DNA from: Bryobacteraceae bacterium
GTDB taxonomy: Bacteria; Acidobacteriota; Terriglobia; Bryobacterales; Bryobacteraceae
Length of the DNA stretch: 64,000 nt
Direction: 5' to 3'
Assembly (NCBI GenBank): GCA_947458745.1
Contig: CANGYQ010000005.1
Location: 1 to 64,000 of the forward strand
The notes under the pieces were generated by a model, which saw nothing but the letters and a program-made list of their open reading frames with translations, had not been told where the DNA came from and searched no databases. The position numbers were made by a program, and so were the translations under genes. Shown here one piece after another: positions 41,546-50,842 of the stretch. Within the stretch, counting starts at the first letter, position 1, and the number at the start of each line of letters is the position of its first letter.

Positions 41546-43423
41546 TTACTTCGCCGGTACCTTAATCACCATCCGGCCCGCCTCATCGCCACTGGCCAGC
41601 GGTGCTGAGCCCGCGGGTAGGCCGTTCAACTCCAGGATGAAGGCCACGATACTCTCGTACGTGTCACCGGGCAGGGAATTGGGGGCTGAGGGCGGCATGG
41701 TCTTGCGGGACTTTTCCACCAAAGCCTTGACGCTGCGGCCGGACCAGGTTTTCTTGAAGTACTCGCCACCCAGCGGCGTGCCCATGGTGCCGTTGGTTCC
41801 GGTGTTGCCGTGGCAGACGGCGCAGTTGGAGTTGTAGGCCACCTTTCCAGCGGCGGCTTGCGCGGCGCTGAACTGCGGCGCGATGCCGTTGACCACCATC
41901 TCTCCGCGCAGATCTTCAGTGGCGGGTTTGCTCTGTGAAACCTGCGGCGCTTCGAGGACGCCGTTGGCGGGACCAGTCGGACTATTGGGGCCCACGTAGG
42001 TAAAGGCCAAGATGGCGCCGGGGTTCTGCATGCGGCGCGTGGTGCCACCGGCGGCGGTGCCCGCCAGACCGCTGGGGTCCGTGGCGACGTAGATGGTCCG
42101 GCCATCAGGGCTGACGGCGGTGTCACGGTAGCGGTTCTCGGACCAGAAGTAGCGCGAGATGAACCCGGCGGCGGACTGGCCATCGGCCTTCAGCGGCACG
42201 ACGTAGAGCGACCCGCGCTTCAAGGCCGTCACCAGCAGCACGCGATCCCAGCCGGGGATGCCTTTGGCTTGGTAATGCTCGACGCTGGAGACTGCGACGG
42301 TGGGCCAGCAGATATAGTTGATGCCCTGGCAGGCGGCGTCTTCAAAGTTGCTGCCGGTAGGCACGGTGAACAGCGTCGCCAGCGGGTCCACCATCGGCTT
42401 TGTGAACGCTGATTCCGGCTCGCGGGGGACCGAGGGGTGAATGGCCAGGTCGCTGAACTTCAGTTGGGAACAGGGCGTGGTCGCCTCTGCCCAGCGCGCG
42501 AATTCGTAGGCTTTGCCGTCCCTGAATCCGGCCACGTTGGGCCAGCCATAGTTGCCACCCGGCTTGAGAACATTTACCTCGTCGTCACTCTTGGGGCCTT
42601 GCTCAGAGGAGTAGATCGTGCCGTCCGGGGCGAAATCGAGGCCCTGCGGATTGCGGTGGCCCAGCGTGTAGACGTGGCTGACGATCCCTTCGATCTTGGG
42701 GTTGTCGGCCGGGATCGAACCATCCAGGTTGATCCGCAGGGACTTGCCCTGGTAGGCGACGTAATCCTTGGCCGCTAGCTCCTTGGCCGTGGGCAGACGC
42801 TGCGACTGGACGGCCAGGCAGACATTGGCCAGCTGATTGTGGCCCTGGTCACCGATGGTGAGATAGAGCTTCTGGTCCGGTCCAAACTTCAGTCGCCCGG
42901 CGTTGTGGTCATTGCCCGCAGGCAGTCCGTCGATGACGGTCTGGGGTTGGGCGAGCAGGCCGGTTTGGGCGTTGTAGGTGAGCCGGACGATCTTGCCGTA
43001 GAGGAAGCGGTAGCGGCTGTTGGGGTCGGTGACGTTGGGATCTGGACCCTTGGCTTGGTCGATGTAGGTGTAGAAGATGTAGACGTAATCCTGCCCCGTG
43101 CCCTTCAACAGTTGCGGGTGCAGCGCCATGCCCAGCAGGCCGTCCTGGCCGCCGGGGGCGTAGACCTCGTCAATGGTGGCGGCCACTTGGCGTTCGCCGG
43201 AGACGGGATCGACGCGCGTGATCCGCTTACCGGTCCGCTCCGTCACCCAGATCTTGGCATCCGGCCCCCAGGTGATCTCCCAAGGTCCGGCGAGGCCGTC
43301 AGTGATGACGGTTTTGCGGAACTGCTTGTCAGGTCGAAGAGCGGTTTCGGGGCCATTCTGGGCGGTGGCGAAGCAGGTAAGGGCCAGGAAAAGAGCGGTC
43401 AGCCGGGCACGTGGGGTCAACAT
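41546..43423 (-). CDS. PQQ-dependent sugar dehydrogenase-like protein with C-terminal cytochrome c
   Basis: 625 residues with signal peptide. The six-blade glucose/sorbosone dehydrogenase propeller shows DGLAGPWEITWGPDAKIWVTER, GQDGLLGMALHP, AGRLKFGPDQKLYLTIGDQG, YTLGHRNPQGLDFAPDG and GGNYGWPNVAG, blocks that line the PQQ and calcium site. Residues about 530-610 hold a cytochrome c domain with CAVCH and the distal Met in RKTMPPS. Periplasmic electron transfer from sugar oxidation to the respiratory chain is likely. No PQQ-synthesis gene is in view. Confidence 0.92.
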   Translation of the reverse strand: MLTPRARLTALFLALTCFATAQNGPETALRPDKQFRKTVITDGLAGPWEITWGPDAKIWVTERTGKRITRVDPVSGERQVAATIDEVYAPGGQDGLLGMALHPQLLKGTGQDYVYIFYTYIDQAKGPDPNVTDPNSRYRFLYGKIVRLTYNAQTGLLAQPQTVIDGLPAGNDHNAGRLKFGPDQKLYLTIGDQGHNQLANVCLAVQSQRLPTAKELAAKDYVAYQGKSLRINLDGSIPADNPKIEGIVSHVYTLGHRNPQGLDFAPDGTIYSSEQGPKSDDEVNVLKPGGNYGWPNVAGFRDGKAYEFARWAEATTPCSQLKFSDLAIHPSVPREPESAFTKPMVDPLATLFTVPTGSNFEDAACQGINYICWPTVAVSSVEHYQAKGIPGWDRVLLVTALKRGSLYVVPLKADGQSAAGFISRYFWSENRYRDTAVSPDGRTIYVATDPSGLAGTAAGGTTRRMQNPGAILAFTYVGPNSPTGPANGVLEAPQVSQSKPATEDLRGEMVVNGIAPQFSAAQAAAGKVAYNSNCAVCHGNTGTNGTMGTPLGGEYFKKTWSGRSVKALVEKSRKTMPPSAPNSLPGDTYESIVAFILELNGLPAGSAPLASGDEAGRMVIKVPAK

Positions 43424-43469
43424 TGGTCTCTTGAAGGATGATACGCGGTTCAGGGTGGATGGGAGAAGT

Positions 43470-43490
43470 GGGGCTCTCGGACCGAGCCCC
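43470..43490 (-). terminator. Hairpin between the two quinoprotein genes
   Basis: GGGGCTC (43470-43476) and GAGCCCC (43484-43490) form a 7-bp stem in the 179-base gap downstream of the PQQ dehydrogenase gene at 43603 (minus strand). No T-tract follows; weak terminator at best. Confidence 0.35.
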
Positions 43491-43602
43491 GACCAGCAGG
43501 ACGGGCCCGTTCGATCAACGGAACGGATGCGCGTGCGGAGGGCAGACCGATGCTGGTCGCGGCTCGGTTCCTGAACGCGGCCCGGGAGGCAGGCGTGCCC
43601 GG

Positions 43603-45369
43603 CTATTCCACCCGGAACGCCAGCAGCGCATTGCCCGGCATGCCGCCGAGGGCACCGTAGCCTGACTGGATGAATAGCATGGTGCCGGGGCCGCCGGTGC
43701 CGACGATGACGGGGCCGGTCGAATTAAGCGCGCCGCCCTTGGCCGGGACGCCATTTACCGTCTCGAACGGTCTCAGCGTGTCAAAGTCCCAGACGATTGC
43801 CCCGGTTTTGGAATCGTAGGCGCGCAGGTGGCCGTCCATGGAGCCGGAGAAGACGATGTTTTGGAGGATCGTGGGCGGGGCCATTTGCGCGGCGTTGCAG
43901 GCAGGTGTGCCCTTGCAGGGCAGTTCCGGGGCGGGCGTGTGCCACAGCTTCTCCCCGGTGCCGGTCTGAAGCGCATAGAGGCCACCTCCTGCGGTCGGGT
44001 TGCGGCCATCGAAGTCGGAAACCGGGACATACACGGCGCGGGCGTCGGCGCCGATGCCGAACTCGACGCCGCCCAATGCGCCGCCTTTGCCGACGCGGGT
44101 TTGCCAGACGATCTTGCCCGCCTGGTCGGGGTCCAGGGCATGCACGATCCCTGACTTCTGCCCGGCGATCAGCAGTTTGCCGACCAACAACGGGGAAGCG
44201 CCGAAGTCGTAGTCTCCACCCGCTTCGGGCGGGCAGTTGGCTTTGAGCGGTGAGACACAGGCCATGTTCCAGCGGTCGTTGGGGGTCAGTTGCTGTTGCC
44301 ATTTGCGCGCGCCGGTGGCCAGATCGATCGCCACGATGGCGTCGCTATGCGGGCTGGGCGGGTCTGTATAGGAGTTGCCGGTGCCGACGTAGAGCAGCTT
44401 GCGCGCGGGGTCGATGGTGGGCGTCAGCCAGATGGCCGCTCCGGCAGGGCCGTAGAGCTGCGTGCCGGCGGAATTTTTCGTGGTGGGTTGCGGTGCTTCG
44501 GGGATCAGGAAATGCTGCCAGAGTTGGCGGCCGTCGCTGGGGTCTAGCGCGACCACGCTGCCCCGGAAGGTGCAGCACGGGTACTTTGGATTGCCGGCCG
44601 GCACTTCCTCAATGGAGGAGATGGGCACGTACAGGCGCCCGTCATGCAAGGCCGGGGTGCCGGTGACGCGGGCATAGGGATGCGGGTCCAGCTTCACTTT
44701 CCAAACCGGCTTGCCGGTCTGCGCGTCGATGCCGTACACGTTGGCCTTGACGTCACCGAACAGCGCCAGGCCGCGGTGCAACAGCACCGACGTACGGACG
44801 CTTGCGTCGGCGCTGAACTGCCAATACTCGCAACCAGTGCGGCTGTCGAGCGCCCGGACGTTGCCTTTCTGGCCGCCAATAAAGACCACGCCATCAGCCA
44901 CCGACGGCTGGCCTATGGCGACGCTTGAATCAGCGTGGCCGAATGCCCATGCCAGCTTCAGCCTGTTTGGGTCCAGTGTCACGGGCAGGTAGCGGGTGTT
45001 GCCAGGGCTGGGGCTCCAGCCCTGCCACCCGGCCAGCTTGGACAGCTTGGGCATCGGGGCGGGGCAGGCGTTGCTGGTGGCGGCGGAGGCGTCGACGCTC
45101 GAGGCGGCAAAGGCGACCACGGCGGTCTGCTCCTCATCGGAAAGCTGGCTGCCTTGTTCCTTCATGCTGCCGGTGGTGAGCGCCTTCAGCATGGCCTCAC
45201 GGCTAAGCTGCTTCAGCACGGCGGGTAACGGGGCGCGGGTCTCGCTCCCTGCCCGGTGGCAGGCGGCGCAACGAGTGGCGAACAGGGCTGCTCCATCGGC
45301 GGGAGGCGCCCCAGCGGCCACCGGCGCGGCGAAGGCGAGCGCAAAAACAAAAATCGCGAGGACTCGCAT
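43603..45369 (-). CDS. PQQ-type quinoprotein dehydrogenase with N-terminal cytochrome c
   Basis: 588 residues with signal peptide. Cytochrome c domain first (about 25-95): CAACH at residue 34 and a distal Met (SMKEQGS). Then an eight-blade quinoprotein propeller with W-motif repeats (GVVFIGGQKGNVRALDSRTGCEYWQ, GSVVALDPSDGRQLWQ, HALDPDQAGKIVWQ, GHLRAYDSKTGAIVWDFD). The cyt c-propeller order resembles polyvinyl-alcohol dehydrogenase-type enzymes. It should oxidise an alcohol in the periplasm; substrate unknown. It lies upstream of the sugar dehydrogenase on the same strand. Confidence 0.9.
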   Translation of the reverse strand: MRVLAIFVFALAFAAPVAAGAPPADGAALFATRCAACHRAGSETRAPLPAVLKQLSREAMLKALTTGSMKEQGSQLSDEEQTAVVAFAASSVDASAATSNACPAPMPKLSKLAGWQGWSPSPGNTRYLPVTLDPNRLKLAWAFGHADSSVAIGQPSVADGVVFIGGQKGNVRALDSRTGCEYWQFSADASVRTSVLLHRGLALFGDVKANVYGIDAQTGKPVWKVKLDPHPYARVTGTPALHDGRLYVPISSIEEVPAGNPKYPCCTFRGSVVALDPSDGRQLWQHFLIPEAPQPTTKNSAGTQLYGPAGAAIWLTPTIDPARKLLYVGTGNSYTDPPSPHSDAIVAIDLATGARKWQQQLTPNDRWNMACVSPLKANCPPEAGGDYDFGASPLLVGKLLIAGQKSGIVHALDPDQAGKIVWQTRVGKGGALGGVEFGIGADARAVYVPVSDFDGRNPTAGGGLYALQTGTGEKLWHTPAPELPCKGTPACNAAQMAPPTILQNIVFSGSMDGHLRAYDSKTGAIVWDFDTLRPFETVNGVPAKGGALNSTGPVIVGTGGPGTMLFIQSGYGALGGMPGNALLAFRVE

Positions 45370-45419
45370 CCCCGCGATTATATGTTGTGTTGTGGCCGCT
45401 GGCGCGGCGTCTGCCTCAA

Positions 45420-46295
45420 CTATTCGTTGTTGACGCTGCGGGCTCGGGGGGCGGCGGGCCGCTCCGCCGGCTCTTCCACCGTGACGCTGACCGTCATTTC
45501 CCGCTTCTCCCGCACCACCACCACCGGGAAGGTGCGCTTTTCTTTCAAGCCCCGGATGGTGCTGGTGATCTGCCGCGGCGTCGCCACCGCATTCGAATCC
45601 ACCTTCGTCAGCACATCACCCACCTTCAGACCGGCCTTCTCGGCGGCGGTGCCCTTGCCGATATTGCGGATCAGGACGCCTTCCTTGGTCCCAAAGAATT
45701 CGGCCAGTGGTCCTTCGACGGCTTCGCCTTCAATGCCCAGCATGCCGCTGCGCCAGCTCATGTTGGGGCGTGGGATGTCCATACCCATGGCGGGCAGGGG
45801 GGGCATCGGCGGCATATCCATCCGCATGCGCGGAATCTCGATGCGCATGGATCCATCCTCGCTGCGCGCGACCATGGGCTTGCGCTTGGCGGTGGTGACG
45901 GCCACCGTCTGCGTCTGCCCGCCACGGCTGATCAGCAGCTTGACTTCGCGGCCCGCTGGCGTTTCCCGGACGTAGCGCATGAACTGTTCCAGGCCTTCCA
46001 CGCGCTGTCCGTTGTACTCCATCACGACATCGCCCGCCTTCAGGCCGGCCTTGCCCGCCGGGGCTTCTTCATCGACCCGCGTCAGCTCAACGCCGCGCAC
46101 TTCACGCAGGTTCAGCGCCTTGGCCCGGTCGCCATCCACGTCCTGGACGCCCACGCCCAGATAGCTGCCGCCCATTCCTTGGGCCAACCACATCAGCGGG
46201 GCCAGGGGTGCCGCCGGCATCGGAGCAGCGGCAGGCTGCGCGCAGGCCGCGGCGGCCAGCAGGCTGCTCCAGAAAATCTTGGTCCACGTATTCAT
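45420..46295 (-). CDS. Exported protein with two PDZ domains
   Basis: About 291 residues from the ATG at 46295, chosen because GAGGAGAGG lies 7 bases upstream; 8 codons further upstream to 46319 would bypass it. Signal peptide, then PDZ 1 (YLGVGVQDVDGDRAKAL ... GKAGLKAGDVVMEYNGQRVEGL) and PDZ 2 (LAEFFGTKEGVLIRNIGKGTAAEKAGLKVGDVLTKVD). No protease catalytic residues are present, so it is a DegP-like substrate-binding part without the trypsin domain. A Met/Pro-rich stretch separates the two. Last gene of the sigma/anti-sigma run. Confidence 0.87.
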   Translation of the reverse strand: MNTWTKIFWSSLLAAAACAQPAAAPMPAAPLAPLMWLAQGMGGSYLGVGVQDVDGDRAKALNLREVRGVELTRVDEEAPAGKAGLKAGDVVMEYNGQRVEGLEQFMRYVRETPAGREVKLLISRGGQTQTVAVTTAKRKPMVARSEDGSMRIEIPRMRMDMPPMPPLPAMGMDIPRPNMSWRSGMLGIEGEAVEGPLAEFFGTKEGVLIRNIGKGTAAEKAGLKVGDVLTKVDSNAVATPRQITSTIRGLKEKRTFPVVVVREKREMTVSVTVEEPAERPAAPRARSVNNE

Positions 46296-46368
46296 TCTGT
46301 TACCTCTCCTCAATAGCATTTATGGCGATCGCCGCAGCTGTTGCCTGGTGTTGACACCGGACGGTGGC

Positions 46369-47337
46369 TCAAGGCCGGGGCACTGCGCGGCGCAGGAAGA
46401 TCGTCCCATCAGTGACGTCCAACCGCATCAACGGTCCGCCCCCATTCAGTGATCCGGCAGCGGTCAAGCCCCACACGGGAATCTCCGGGAAGCCCGAAAC
46501 AATCCGGGCCGTCCGCCCACCTTCGTGGGCTTCAGCTTTTACCACCAACGCTAATTTGGACGGAAGCAAAACAACAATGTCACCTGAACTGGTGCGGAGA
46601 AATGTTTCTCCCAGGGGCGAAATGCGCGATGGCTCCATCAGGATGGTGCCGGACCCGGTTTCCGCTTGCACCAGGCCGCTGACGTTCTTCAAGCGAATGC
46701 CACCCGCCCCCGCCTTGCAGTTGACACCACGGGCGCTGCCAATCTGGATGGAGCCGCCCGTCGTGGAAGCTTCTACTGTCGATTCCGCGCGCTCCACTTG
46801 GATGTTGCCACCCAGGCTATGGGCGGTGACAGGGCCACGAGCATCGCCAATGATGATCTCGCCGCCGCGGCTCTCGATCTGGGCCGCACCCACCGAATCG
46901 ATACGAATCGGGCCGCCCCCCGAGAAGCAGCGCAAGGCACCGGCAATGCGCCCCACTCGGACCTCGCCGCCCGGGCTGCGGACCATGGCTGAGCCGCCCA
47001 GCCGGTCCAGCAAAATACGGCCCGCCGCGCGGATGAAAACTTCGCCAGTCAGATCCACCGCTTCGGCTTCTCCGGCGGGGTTCTCTATCGCCACCGCGGC
47101 CAGACCCTTGGGGCAGCGCAATTCAATACCGGCTTCGCTTTTGACGTAGATCTTCAGCCAGTCGCCCTCGGGCCGGATGACTACTGCGGAAGGGGAGTCG
47201 TAGGCCAGGTCCGTGCGCTCTCCGCCCACGATACGGATCTTGCCCTGGCCGGTCACCATCACACGGGTGGCTCGTCCCAGCGCCACTACTTCGCCGCTCA
47301 ATAACGCGGAGACAGCAACCAGGGCAGCAATGGTCAT
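46369..47337 (-). CDS. DUF4097-like beta-helical exported protein
   Basis: 322 residues with signal peptide. The body is a regular beta-helix/beta-roll with glycine-rich turns repeated every 20 residues or so (GRILLDRLGGSAMVRSPGG, GPIRIDSVGAAQIESRGG, GPVTAHSLGGNIQVERAES, TTGGSIQIGSARG, GSGTILMEPS). This resembles DUF4097/DUF4098 proteins often placed near ECF sigma and anti-sigma genes. Probably a cell-envelope protein; its function is unknown. Confidence 0.82.
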   Translation of the reverse strand: MTIAALVAVSALLSGEVVALGRATRVMVTGQGKIRIVGGERTDLAYDSPSAVVIRPEGDWLKIYVKSEAGIELRCPKGLAAVAIENPAGEAEAVDLTGEVFIRAAGRILLDRLGGSAMVRSPGGEVRVGRIAGALRCFSGGGPIRIDSVGAAQIESRGGEIIIGDARGPVTAHSLGGNIQVERAESTVEASTTGGSIQIGSARGVNCKAGAGGIRLKNVSGLVQAETGSGTILMEPSRISPLGETFLRTSSGDIVVLLPSKLALVVKAEAHEGGRTARIVSGFPEIPVWGLTAAGSLNGGGPLMRLDVTDGTIFLRRAVPRP

Positions 47338-47370
47338 GAGTTGGGTGAACAGTAGACAGGCCAGCGTGGC

Positions 47371-48291
47371 CTAGAAGATTCCGGGGGAAGCCTTCATGTC
47401 GCTGAGGGCCTTGCGGGTGCGCAGGCGGACATAGTCGTTGTCTTCCCGGCGCATCAACTCCTGGAGCGTGCCGACGGTGTCTTGTGAGTTCACCGAAGTC
47501 AGCACATCAATCGCCGCGGAGCGAACGCCGGAGTTGGTGTCCTTCAGCAGCACGCGTGAGAGAACCTGCCGCGTCGGCTGATCCTTGGCGAATGCCTTCA
47601 GGCCTTCCAGGGCCTTCAAGCGGACGCCGGGGTTAGCGTCATGCTCCAACACAGCCAGCAGAGCGTTGCGGATCTCCGCTTCCTGAGACCGGGAGCACAG
47701 CATCTCCACCGATTCAACGCGCAAGCCAGGGTCGGAAGAGTCCTTCGCTGCGGCCAGCAGCAACTGGCGGATCGCCTGATCTTCCATGTTGCCGGAGACC
47801 ACGCGTTGCCGGGTCTCATCCAGCACAATCTGGACGCCACCGGCTTGGTTGGGCTCGACGTAGCGGACACGAGAGACCATTGGGGCCGCCTCAGCGGAGC
47901 TGGGCTCCAAACCGGCCAGCTGCACGTTGGTCATCCGGCCACCGAAAAAGGCCATCGCCACGGCCGCTACGGCTCCGGCGGGCTTCCAGGCGGGCCAGGC
48001 AACCAGCCGCTGCCAGAAGGAAGGTTCCGAGGCCCGTTCGGCTTCCACACTGATGCTTTGCCGCAGGCTTCGCCGGGCGGCCACCAATAAACCATCGGGT
48101 ACGGTTAAATCCTGCTGGTCCAGCGCGCTGTGCAAGCTTTGAAGCTCCGCCAGCGCTTTCTGACAGGCCTCACAGCCGGCCAGGTGTTGATGGATGTGCT
48201 CTTCCTGGTCAAAGCTCAGCTCGCCGTAGAGAAACAGCGACAGATCGCGTTCGATCATTTGGCACGTGATGCCAGAACCAGGGCCGGTCAT
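47371..48291 (-). CDS. Zinc-finger anti-sigma factor with C-terminal HEAT repeats
   Basis: About 306 residues. The ATG at 48291 overlaps the sigma gene stop (ATGA). Residues about 8-42 form the zf-HC2 anti-sigma domain: ITCQMIERDLSLFLYGELS, then HIHQHLAGCEACQ (HX3CX2C). One membrane helix follows near residue 110 (AGAVAAVAMAFFGG). The outer part has HEAT-like repeats (GLRVESVEMLCSRSQEAEIRNALLAVLEHDANPGVRLKALEGL..., SGVRSAAIDVLTS, DYVRLRTRKALSDMK), an unusual sensing domain. It should sequester the adjacent sigma factor. Confidence 0.88.
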   Translation of the reverse strand: MTGPGSGITCQMIERDLSLFLYGELSFDQEEHIHQHLAGCEACQKALAELQSLHSALDQQDLTVPDGLLVAARRSLRQSISVEAERASEPSFWQRLVAWPAWKPAGAVAAVAMAFFGGRMTNVQLAGLEPSSAEAAPMVSRVRYVEPNQAGGVQIVLDETRQRVVSGNMEDQAIRQLLLAAAKDSSDPGLRVESVEMLCSRSQEAEIRNALLAVLEHDANPGVRLKALEGLKAFAKDQPTRQVLSRVLLKDTNSGVRSAAIDVLTSVNSQDTVGTLQELMRREDNDYVRLRTRKALSDMKASPGIF

Positions 48292-48857
48292 ACGAATTCT
48301 CCCAGCGCGACCCGCATCTTCTGGGTCGCTCGAAACAAACAATTCTTCGCCGCTTCTTCGGTGGTGCCCAGCACGTCACCGATGGCGCGCAGCCGCATTC
48401 CTTCGTAGTGGCGCATCTCAAACACCATTCGCTCCCGGGGTGTCAGTTCGGCCAGCGTGCGGGCAATCTTGCCTTTCAGTTCAGCGGACAACAATTGACG
48501 CTGCGGATTCGCTCCGGCATAGACATCTTCCACCGTATCCATGCGGTCCCGGGGCCCTTCGGCGGTGTCCACAACGGAAGACTCTTCCTTGCGCACCTTC
48601 TTCTTGCGCATCGCATCCAGGCAGAGATTGGTGACGATGCGGTAGAGCCAGGTCTGGAAACTGCAATCGAAACGGAACTGATTTAAGTTCTTGAAAACGC
48701 GGAGGAAAGCTTCCTGGTAAACATCCAGGGCATCTTCGGGGGAACGCAGCAGACGATGGGCCAGCCGCAGCACGCTTTGGTCGTAGCTGCGCACCAACCG
48801 TTCGAATGCATCCTGGTCGCCCTTTTGGGCGGCTCGGATCAACTCCGCTTCATCCAT
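48288..48857 (-). CDS. ECF-type RNA polymerase sigma factor
   Basis: About 189 residues from the ATG at 48857. Region 2 (DAFERLVRSYDQSVLRLAHRLLRSPEDALDVYQEAFLRVFKNL, FQTWLYRIVTNLCLDAMRKKK) and region 4 (LTPRERMVFEMRHYEGMRLRAIGDVLGTTEEAAKNCLFRATQKMR) are intact; no region 3, so ECF. An acidic linker of about 40 residues separates them. It is coupled by ATGA to its anti-sigma factor and heads a run with the DUF4097 and PDZ proteins, which are its probable operon partners. Confidence 0.92.
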   Translation of the reverse strand: MDEAELIRAAQKGDQDAFERLVRSYDQSVLRLAHRLLRSPEDALDVYQEAFLRVFKNLNQFRFDCSFQTWLYRIVTNLCLDAMRKKKVRKEESSVVDTAEGPRDRMDTVEDVYAGANPQRQLLSAELKGKIARTLAELTPRERMVFEMRHYEGMRLRAIGDVLGTTEEAAKNCLFRATQKMRVALGEFV

Positions 48858-48975
48858 TCCCGCCGACCATCGTACCCCGAGGGCAGCTGAGATCACGGCC
48901 CCAGACCTTTCCACGTTCACCTAGACGGCCCGTTCCGGAAAAGGTTAGTGGGGCCACTTCCAATTTTGCGCCGCC

Positions 48976-49016
48976 AAAAACAAAAAGCCGCACCAGCCCG
49001 AAAGCTGAATGCGGCC
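48976..49016 (-). terminator. Intrinsic terminator after rpsA
   Basis: On the minus strand, GCCGCATTCAGC pairs with GCTGGTGCGGC, and TTTTTGTTTTTGG follows. It lies 24 bases past the rpsA stop: a good intrinsic terminator. Confidence 0.85.
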
Positions 49017-49040
49017 TGTTTGGCAAACGTATCGCCGGGC

Positions 49041-50729
49041 CTACGCCAGTTCGAGATCGACGCGCTTCTTCTGCGCATCCAGAGCGGCGATGCGGAAGCT
49101 CCGCGTTTCGCCGATGCGCAACTTGGGCCCGGTTTCCGGAGCCCCCACGCCCTTCTTGAACTTGGCGGCCAGCAGGGAAGCGGCGCTGGAGACGTCCACT
49201 TTCTGGACGTTGGCGGCGCTGGCGCCACCCTTGGTTTCAGTCGCAAAACGGCACAGGCCCGAAATGCCTTCACCCAGTTCGATCTGTGCGCGGCCTTCGC
49301 GGATGTCCGCGACACGGCCGGTGAGCACTTCACCCACTTGGTGCTCGGCAATCCACAGATCCGCCTTGGTCGGCTCCAGTTGCTTCATGCCCAAGCGGAT
49401 GCGGCGCTTGTCCTTGTCGAATTCGAGCACCTGACAGCGAACTGTCTGGCCCACCGACAGGACGTCCTTCGGATTCTCGATCCGCTTCTCGTGGGAGATG
49501 TCGCCCACGTGGATCATGCCCTCGATCCCTTCCGCCAGTTCGACAAACGCGCCGAACTTCTGGATGCTGACGACCGGCGCGGCTTCGATAATGGCGTCCT
49601 TGGGGAACTTGAGGGCCGCCTCTTCCCAGGGGTCGCCCAAGGCCTGCTTCAGGCCCAGCGCAATGCGCTTCTCAGTGGGGTTGATATTCAACACCACCAC
49701 TTCCACCACTTCGCCAGCCTTCAGCAGATCCGCCGGTTTGCGAATCTTCTTGGACCACGACATCTCCGAGACGTGCACCAAGCCCTCGACTCCCGGGAGC
49801 AGTTCAACGAACGCACCGAAGTCGGTCAGGCGGGCCACGGTGCCCTTCACGCGCTCACCCTGCTTGAAGGTGGTGGCGGCCTGGGCCCAAGGCTCCGGCT
49901 GCAGTTGCTTCATGCCGAGCGAGATCTTGCGGGTCTCGCGGTTTACCTTCAGAACCTTGACGTCGACGCGATCACCGGCCTTCAACACATCGGCGGGTTT
50001 ACCGATGCGGGTCCAGGAGATATCCGCGACGTGCAACAGACCATCCACGCCACCGACATCGACGAATGCGCCAAAGTCAGTGAGGTTCCGCACGGTGCCT
50101 TGCAGCACGGCGCCTTCCTCAATGGCATCGAATGCCTTCTGCTTTTGCTCCCGCTCCCGTTCTTCGAGCACGGAGCGGCGGTCCACCACGACATCTTCTT
50201 TTTCGGTGTCGAGCTTGGTGACCCGGCATTCAATCTCCTGGCCCACCAGCAGCGCCATCTCGGGGACGTCGCGGGCGCCGCTGCGGGAAGCGGGCATAAA
50301 CGCGCGAGCGCCTACATCCACCCGCAAGCCGCCCTTGATCACTTCCTCGACGCGGCCGATGATGATCTTCTTCTCATCAAAAGCAGCCTGCAGCGCGGTC
50401 CAGTCCTTCGGCTGCTCCACCCGTAAGGTGGTCAGCAGAGGCTGGCCCTGTTCGTTAGTGCCCTTGATGGTGACCACCACCTTGTAGCCAGGGCCTATCG
50501 AATAGGTGCCGTCCTCGTTGCGGAAGGGGGCAACCTCCAACACGCCATCGGCCTTGCGGCCAATGTCCACGAAGACGCCGTCGTCGGAAACAGACAAGAC
50601 TGTTCCTTCGATCGCTTCGCCGGCCGGGGTAGCCTGCTGCTGCTCGAACTCATTCAATATGTCGGCGAAGGAAGGCCCGTCCGGGACTGGCGTTTCCTCC
50701 GTCATGGGGTCAGGGATGGGGAGACTCAT
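49041..50729 (-). CDS. rpsA: 30S ribosomal protein S1
   Basis: 562 residues with six S1 (OB-fold) domains, near residues 40-105, 118-190, 205-275, 290-365, 378-450 and 465-560; the middle four share the TDFGAFV...VEGLVHVSEMSW-type signature. S1 binds mRNA on the 30S subunit and is needed for translation of messages with weak Shine-Dalgarno. The last domain is divergent and lacks the HVS motif. No strong ribosome site precedes the ATG, as usual for rpsA. Confidence 0.95.
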   Translation of the reverse strand: MSLPIPDPMTEETPVPDGPSFADILNEFEQQQATPAGEAIEGTVLSVSDDGVFVDIGRKADGVLEVAPFRNEDGTYSIGPGYKVVVTIKGTNEQGQPLLTTLRVEQPKDWTALQAAFDEKKIIIGRVEEVIKGGLRVDVGARAFMPASRSGARDVPEMALLVGQEIECRVTKLDTEKEDVVVDRRSVLEEREREQKQKAFDAIEEGAVLQGTVRNLTDFGAFVDVGGVDGLLHVADISWTRIGKPADVLKAGDRVDVKVLKVNRETRKISLGMKQLQPEPWAQAATTFKQGERVKGTVARLTDFGAFVELLPGVEGLVHVSEMSWSKKIRKPADLLKAGEVVEVVVLNINPTEKRIALGLKQALGDPWEEAALKFPKDAIIEAAPVVSIQKFGAFVELAEGIEGMIHVGDISHEKRIENPKDVLSVGQTVRCQVLEFDKDKRRIRLGMKQLEPTKADLWIAEHQVGEVLTGRVADIREGRAQIELGEGISGLCRFATETKGGASAANVQKVDVSSAASLLAAKFKKGVGAPETGPKLRIGETRSFRIAALDAQKKRVDLELA

Positions 50730-50842
50730 GCAAAAACTGCCGGAGCTTTTATTGTTGCATGAACCTGGCGGTCTGGCGTTGGGCTGTTTGCCACCCCGCC
50801 CGGCCCGGTCAACGCCTTACTCTAAATATGGAAGTGGCCATC

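Noticed and set aside
48948..50426. 492-codon frame antisense to rpsA
   Set aside because: Repeats in this frame merely reflect the S1 domain repeats on the other strand.
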